This document shows, one piece after another, positions 60,425 through 64,000 of a stretch of DNA of 64,000 nt (positions within the stretch are counted from its first letter, which is position 1; each line of letters starts with the position of its first letter). Location of the stretch: contig DYES01000028.1 of assembly GCA_020725585.1 (NCBI GenBank), forward strand, positions 1 through 64,000, read 5' to 3'. The translations under genes and the position numbers were made by a program. This stretch comes from Desulfovirgula sp. GTDB taxonomy: Bacteria; Bacillota; Desulfotomaculia; Desulfotomaculales; Nap2-2B. Under the pieces are notes generated by a model, which was not told the origin of the DNA, did not search any database, and saw nothing but the letters and a program-made list of their open reading frames with translations.

Positions 60425-60642
60425 TTAGAGGCGGAAAGAAACGCTTTTGGCTGCTTTAAGCGCCAAGTAGCGGCAGGAGTCTACGCAGCGCAGGCAAAGG
60501 ATACATTCGGCGGCATCGATTTGCGGCCGGTGGCTATTTAGGCGGCGGCGGCGAGCGCGCCCGTGGGGCAGTTTTTGGCGCACGCGCCGCACTCCACGCA
60601 AGAATCTTCTACGTAACAAAGGGGTAATCGTAAAAATGCCAT
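60425..60642 (-). pseudogene. Frameshifted 2[4Fe-4S] ferredoxin remnant
   Basis: The first half (ATG at 60642) reads MAFLRLPLCYVEDSCVECGACAKNCPTGALAAAA then stop. The second half, in another minus-strand frame, reads IDAAECILCLRCVDSCRYLALKAAKS. Together they form a typical two-cluster ferredoxin broken near a (gcc)4 repeat at about 60538-60552. No ribosome binding site is seen. Likely a decayed gene, or a sequencing error. Confidence 0.65.
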
Positions 60643-60677
60643 AAAAATGCCTGTATAAACTGGAAAGGAGGTGTTCT

Positions 60678-60700
60678 CCCCAGGTATAATATACCTGGGG
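60678..60700. promoter_or_regulatory. 23-bp palindrome around a -10 box of the antitoxin gene
   Basis: Perfect arms ccccaggtat (60678-60687) and atacctgggg (60691-60700) surround aat, so a TATAAT sits at the centre. A -10 here would start transcripts close to the ribosome binding site (gggggtga) of the UPF0175 gene. Position and symmetry suggest autorepression by the toxin-antitoxin complex. Confidence 0.65.
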
Positions 60701-60709
60701 GTGAACAAA

Positions 60710-60994
60710 GTGAAGCAAGTATCGGTTGCCGTACCCGAAGAGGTTTTTTCTCTTCTCGGTTTCAGGGAAAAGGATTTGCAAAGGGAACTTTTGGTTAGAT
60801 TTGCCGTTACTCTATACGGAGAAGGAAGAATTAGTTTAGGTAAAGCGGTTCAAATATCAGGATTGTCCTATGCGGATTTCATGGAGGTTCTTAGCGCTTG
60901 CGGCCTGGGTGTGAGTTACGGAACTGCTCAGCTAGAAGAAGACCTCCAGGCAATGAAGGAGTTGGACCAGTCTGGAAATGATTGTAGTAAGTAA
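60710..60994 (+). CDS. UPF0175 family antitoxin
   Basis: A 94-residue protein (KQVSVAVPEEVFSLLGFREKDLQRELLVRFAVTLYGEGRISLGKAVQISGLSYADFMEVLSACGL). UPF0175 proteins are antitoxin-like and paired with DUF3368 PIN-like toxins. GTG at 60710 lies five bases after gggggtga. It overlaps the next gene by 17 bases. The DNA is more AT-rich than the chromosomal neighbours. Confidence 0.85.
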   Translation: MKQVSVAVPEEVFSLLGFREKDLQRELLVRFAVTLYGEGRISLGKAVQISGLSYADFMEVLSACGLGVSYGTAQLEEDLQAMKELDQSGNDCSK

Positions 60995-61471
60995 TACGTC
61001 TCCGTTGATCGCCTTATCCAGGCTGGGATTAATTCATTTGCCGAAAAAGCTATGGAATAGACTATACGTGCCGGAAGCTGTCCTAAGAGAAATTTTGAAA
61101 AAAGAGCCCGGGCGTAGCGAAGCGGAAACTGCTATAAAGGAAGGTTGGTTGGTTATAAAAATGTTCAAAACCCTGTTATTGTAGAAGTCCTTGGTGAAGT
61201 ATTTGGCCCTGGAGAAGCCGAATGTATTGTATTAGCAAAGGAAATAGGAGCGCATTTGTTGATTGTTGATGACCTGCGCGCCCGTAAGACGGCATCTAAG
61301 CTTGGCCTCCGAATAATGGGAACTGTTGGTGTACTTTTAGCGGCGGCTGAAAAGAAAATATTAAGACCGGAAGAATTAAAAACCTGTTGTGATCTATTGC
61401 AAAAATCTGGCTTTAGGTTAAGCCGTCAGCTGGTGGTGTGGGTGGAAAAATGGAAATCGTCGAGAAGCTAA
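60978..61471 (+). pseudogene. DUF3368 PIN-like toxin, frameshifted
   Basis: The N-terminal part (60978-61184) starts MIVVSNTSPLIALSRLGLI and stops after EGWLVIKMFKTLLL. The rest continues one frame away from about 61158: NVQNPVIVEVLGEVFGPGEAECIVLAKEIGAHLLIVDDLRARKTASKLGL. Restoring one A in the aaaaa run near 61158-61162 would join them as a full DUF3368 protein. It is thus inactivated, misassembled or frameshift-regulated. Confidence 0.75.
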
Positions 61472-61483
61472 AGTCGTCTGAGA

Positions 61484-61560
61484 AGGGCTTTATCACGCAA
61501 ACCGCCAGCATGACCATTCACCCCACCCGGTCCAAGACCTACAGCACCGGCGTGTACCAG
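61484..61560 (+). pseudogene. TepA-like fragment
   Basis: Reads [15 protein letters not shown] followed by GVYQ-type residues, repeating [14 protein letters not shown] of tepA. Of 36 bases in the shared 12 codons, six differ and all are synonymous; the fragment is GC-rich, the tepA copy AT-rich. No start or ClpP fold surrounds it. Confidence 0.6.
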
Positions 61561-61665
61561 GATGAAGATATGGCAAAAAGAAAAGTGAACAATAGAGTCC
61601 ACTTTAAAATTATGATATAAAAATTTTTTTAAGGGTTTTTTATGATAATGATAAGGCAACCGGCG

Positions 61666-62451
61666 TTATCTATTTTTTGCTATATTAAAGGCGTCTTCCA
61701 GCTGGTGGTATTTTTTAGGATACTGGGGCCTGGCCCGCAGGCCCTGGTAGGGGGTCGGGTAGCGCATGGCGCCCAGCTGGTGGGTTGTTTTCAAGCCGAA
61801 AAGGACGTCTTCGAGGCGTCCCCGGGGAATGGCGAAACACATCTCGTGATCTTGCGTCAAGGCGAAGATGCGCTCCCCTGAGCCCGGAACGATTACCTGG
61901 CACTGCCCGGTCAATAAGGGCGCGACCAGTTCGGCGGCACAAGAGTTGCGGCCGATAAAAGCGGAGGTAATTGCCCCGCCCTGGCGGTACAGGGCGCTGT
62001 GAATAAGCCGGGCGATCTGAGCGGGATTGCCGTAAAAAAGAATAATGTCCGGATCGAAATCGGCCCGTTCCAAAGGACTGACAATGATGCTTTTGATTTT
62101 TCCCGCCGGCAGGGTGTGCATATGTTCGTGGGTGCGCGCGCACGCCTCGGGCGTTTCCCCGTACAGAGGATAAACGACCTCACTTAGCTTCACTTCCGCC
62201 GGCTCTTCCGCCAGGCCCAAAACGATAAACGAAGGGGCGCAGGCGTGGTCTTCGCGCAGAAATCCGATCGCCCAGCCCATGTTACGGGCCATGGAAATTC
62301 CCTGGCAAACTGCTACAGGATGGCCCAAAAAATCCACTGGCCGCCTGACTTTTTCCGGCAGGCTTTCCTGGGCGGACATTTTTACAGCCACCGGAAAAGT
62401 GGCCGGGCGCAGGTATTCCTGAAGAACTGCCGCCGCCTCTTTTGTTTGCAT
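61666..62451 (-). CDS. DUF169 domain protein
   Basis: A 261-residue protein of the DUF169 family. Conserved features include AVCQGISMARNMGWAIGF, DHACAPSFIVLG, FDPDIILFYGNPAQIARLIHSA, SCAAELVAPLLTGQCQVIVPGSGERIFALTQDHEM. Members occur widely in anaerobes and archaea; some are suggested to act in redox or metal processes, but no activity is established. It starts at ATG 62451 after ggaggggg. Confidence 0.85.
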   Translation of the reverse strand: MQTKEAAAVLQEYLRPATFPVAVKMSAQESLPEKVRRPVDFLGHPVAVCQGISMARNMGWAIGFLREDHACAPSFIVLGLAEEPAEVKLSEVVYPLYGETPEACARTHEHMHTLPAGKIKSIIVSPLERADFDPDIILFYGNPAQIARLIHSALYRQGGAITSAFIGRNSCAAELVAPLLTGQCQVIVPGSGERIFALTQDHEMCFAIPRGRLEDVLFGLKTTHQLGAMRYPTPYQGLRARPQYPKKYHQLEDAFNIAKNR

Positions 62452-62546
62452 TCGCTCCCCCTCCTTAAAATTTAAAGTTCACAATTACGGATTCCGTTAC
62501 GGATTCCGTTATTTCCAATTATTCCTCCGGCGCCCGCCCGGATCGT

Positions 62547-62918
62547 TTAAAGGCGATCCCGTTTTTTGCGCCTGATTTCTACGGCCGCGTAGTCGAGGCG
62601 CCCCCGCAAGGGCGCCGCGGGCTTTTTAACCCTCACCAGCACCTCTTCCACCGGAAAACGCTCCAAAACCGCCGCGGCGATATCCTCGGCAAGCCTTTCT
62701 AAAAGCTGCCGCGCAGGGCCGGTGACCAGCTCTTCCACCAGCGCAAAAACTTTTGCGTAGTCAACCGTCGCCGACAGGTCATCACGGCGCCCTGCTTCGG
62801 CCAGGTCGAGAAAAAGCTCCAGATCCACCGCAAAGCGCTGGCCCAATTCCCTCTCCGGCGGCAAAGTCCCGTGGTAGCCGTAAAATTCCATTCCCTGCAG
62901 AATAATCTTATCCGCCAT
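62547..62918 (-). CDS. folB: Dihydroneopterin aldolase
   Basis: A 123-residue folate-pathway aldolase releasing glycolaldehyde from dihydroneopterin. KIILQGMEFYGYHGTLPPERELGQRFAVDLEL and VDYAKVFALVEE are conserved, with KPAAPLRGRLDYAAVEIRR at the end. ATG 62918 has agggga nearby. It follows folP with 42 bases spacing. Confidence 0.95.
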   Translation of the reverse strand: MADKIILQGMEFYGYHGTLPPERELGQRFAVDLELFLDLAEAGRRDDLSATVDYAKVFALVEELVTGPARQLLERLAEDIAAAVLERFPVEEVLVRVKKPAAPLRGRLDYAAVEIRRKKRDRL

Positions 62919-62960
62919 AACTTCCCCTGCGTCTTTAGTCTTGGAATCCATCATCTTTCC

Positions 62961-64000
62961 TTAACGCCGCACCACGGCATCGGTCATCCTGGCCACGCGG
63001 ACCATCTCCTTGACGTCGTGCACGCGGATAATGTCCGCGCCGCCGGCGATGGCCAGGGCGACGGTGGCGGCGGTGCCTTCGACCCGCTGGTTGACGGGGA
63101 GATTCAATGTTTTCCCGATCATTGATTTCCGCGAGGTACCCACTAAAACCGGCAGGCCAAGGCAGGCCAGCTCACCCAGCCGGCGCAAAACCTCCAGGTT
63201 CTGCGCCACGGTCTTCCCGAACCCGAAACCGGGGTCAACGATCATTTTTTCCCTTTTCAGGCCGGCCCGCTCGCCGATTTCCATGCTTTCGCGAAAATAC
63301 TGAATGATCTCCCCCAGCATATCCCGGTACTCTGTGCCGCGCTGATTGTGCATCAAAACCACGGGCGCGCCGTACTCCGCGGCGACGCCGGCCATTTCCG
63401 GGTCGGCGCGCAGGGCCGTCTGGTCGTTGACGATGTGCGCGCCTGCTTCCAGGGCCCGGCGGGCCACGACGGCTTTTGTAGTATCGATAGAGATCGGCAC
63501 CGGGAGTTTTTGCAAAATCAACTTTTCCAAAACGGGCATGATGCGCCGCAGTTCTTCCTGCGGCGCAACGGGATCGTAGCCAGGTGTCGGCGGCACCACC
63601 CCCGGACGGGTCGATTCCCCGCCCAAATCAATGATGTCGGCCCCCTCTTCCACCATCTGCCAGGCACGCGCGCAGGCCCTTTCCGGATCATAATACAATC
63701 CGCCGTCGGAAAAAGAGTCCGGCGTCACGTTTAAAATTCCCATCACCAGCGTGCGCTCGCCAATGGTCAGTTCCTTGTCCCGGCACGGCAGGCGAAAAAC
63801 AGGGCGCCCCTCCAGGTTGCGCAGCACCTCCCGGATTTTTTCCCCCAGCCGCGCCAGCCCGAAAGGCTGCATCTTCAATTTGGCCAGCAGGGCATCGTAC
63901 TGTTTCAGCGTCCCCATCAACAGGACATCACTGGTCTCTGCGCTCCCGTCGATCACCCCCCTGGCCACCGCCGCCTCCCCTCCTTTGGCCAGCATCTCCT
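62961..64000 (-). CDS. folP: Dihydropteroate synthase (5' end outside window)
   Basis: The sequence encodes the folate enzyme joining pterin and p-aminobenzoate: MGILNVTPDSFSDGG, DLGGESTRPG, SIDTTKAVVARRALEAGAHIVNDQTAL, DPGFGFGKTVAQNLEVLRRL and VGTSRKSMIGKTL, ending IRVHDVKEMVRVARMTDAVVRR. The visible part is 344 residues and begins with a leader (AETSDVLLMGTLKQYDALLAKLKMQPFGL) typical of longer clostridial FolP proteins. The ATG at 63995 touches its own ribosome-binding-like aggag, so the real start is probably beyond the window. Confidence 0.9.
   Translation of the reverse strand, partial: EMLAKGGEAAVARGVIDGSAETSDVLLMGTLKQYDALLAKLKMQPFGLARLGEKIREVLRNLEGRPVFRLPCRDKELTIGERTLVMGILNVTPDSFSDGGLYYDPERACARAWQMVEEGADIIDLGGESTRPGVVPPTPGYDPVAPQEELRRIMPVLEKLILQKLPVPISIDTTKAVVARRALEAGAHIVNDQTALRADPEMAGVAAEYGAPVVLMHNQRGTEYRDMLGEIIQYFRESMEIGERAGLKREKMIVDPGFGFGKTVAQNLEVLRRLGELACLGLPVLVGTSRKSMIGKTLNLPVNQRVEGTAATVALAIAGGADIIRVHDVKEMVRVARMTDAVVRR

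Noticed and set aside
62485-62508. 12-base tandem repeat ttacggattccg
   Set aside because: Only two units in a short gap with no extra structure; probably neutral.
1-64000. CRISPR arrays, insertion sequences, prophage or integrase genes
   Set aside because: No regularly spaced repeats, transposase or phage proteins were recognised on either strand.

Overview
The window comes from a spore-forming anaerobic Firmicute, most likely a Clostridia member of the Pelotomaculum/Desulfotomaculum/Moorella kind. This is inferred from sporulation genes (spoIVA, spoIIP, SleB-type hydrolase, YIEGIA, ylzJ/tepA), an oxygen-sensitive class III ribonucleotide reductase, ferredoxin-linked oxidoreductases, an IspH-ribosomal protein S1 fusion, and GC-rich coding with frequent GTG/TTG starts. 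Most genes are on the minus strand. No tRNA, rRNA, CRISPR array, insertion sequence or prophage was seen.

Layout. (1) 0.2-10.1 kb: a DUF2442 gene, then a minus-strand amino-acid catabolism block, read in transcription order as glutamate dehydrogenase, IclR regulator, TRAP permease, TAXI receptor, trans-sulfuration-type PLP lyase and korDABC. It plausibly imports an amino or organic acid, forms a 2-oxoacid and oxidises it to an acyl-CoA with reduction of ferredoxin. (2) 10.4-15.6 kb: an FmdB zinc ribbon, a LysM/BsuPI protein and nrdR-nrdD-nrdG, with a pair of NrdR-box-like sites upstream. (3) 15.6-29.8 kb: a second catabolic block, read as livKHMGF importer, GntR/FadR-type regulator, a multi-subunit flavin/iron-sulfur amine or imino-acid dehydrogenase, an AOR-family tungsten/molybdenum aldehyde oxidoreductase with ferredoxin and MoaD-like partner, ornithine-cyclodeaminase-like enzyme, DAO-family flavoprotein and a DMT exporter. 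(4) 30.3-35.8 kb: small mixed genes, including an SCP2 protein with a FadR-like operator, and a PAP2 phosphatase that appears to lack a normal start codon. (5) 35.99-36.45 kb: a roughly 460-base intergenic region with at least ten strong stems, several closed by GNRA tetraloops, and an intrinsic terminator: a candidate large structured RNA, the most striking item here. (6) 36.5-58.9 kb: a housekeeping and sporulation run: thrB-hom, spoIVA, NlpC/P60, gpsA-plsY-der-DUF512, YIEGIA/spoIIP, ispH-rpsA, plsC-cmk-aroA, glycogen debranching enzyme and a glycosyltransferase. (7) 59.3-61.6 kb: tepA-ylzJ followed by decayed accessory DNA: a frameshifted ferredoxin, a UPF0175/DUF3368 toxin-antitoxin pair with a palindromic operator and a frameshifted toxin, and a tepA fragment. 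(8) 61.7-64.0 kb: a DUF169 gene, folB and folP, with folP cut by the window edge.

A short repeat family occurs four times between genes (24.05, 30.28, 44.61 and 50.28 kb). Two copies carry a long hairpin with two fully compensated base-pair changes, which suggests a selected RNA or DNA structure.
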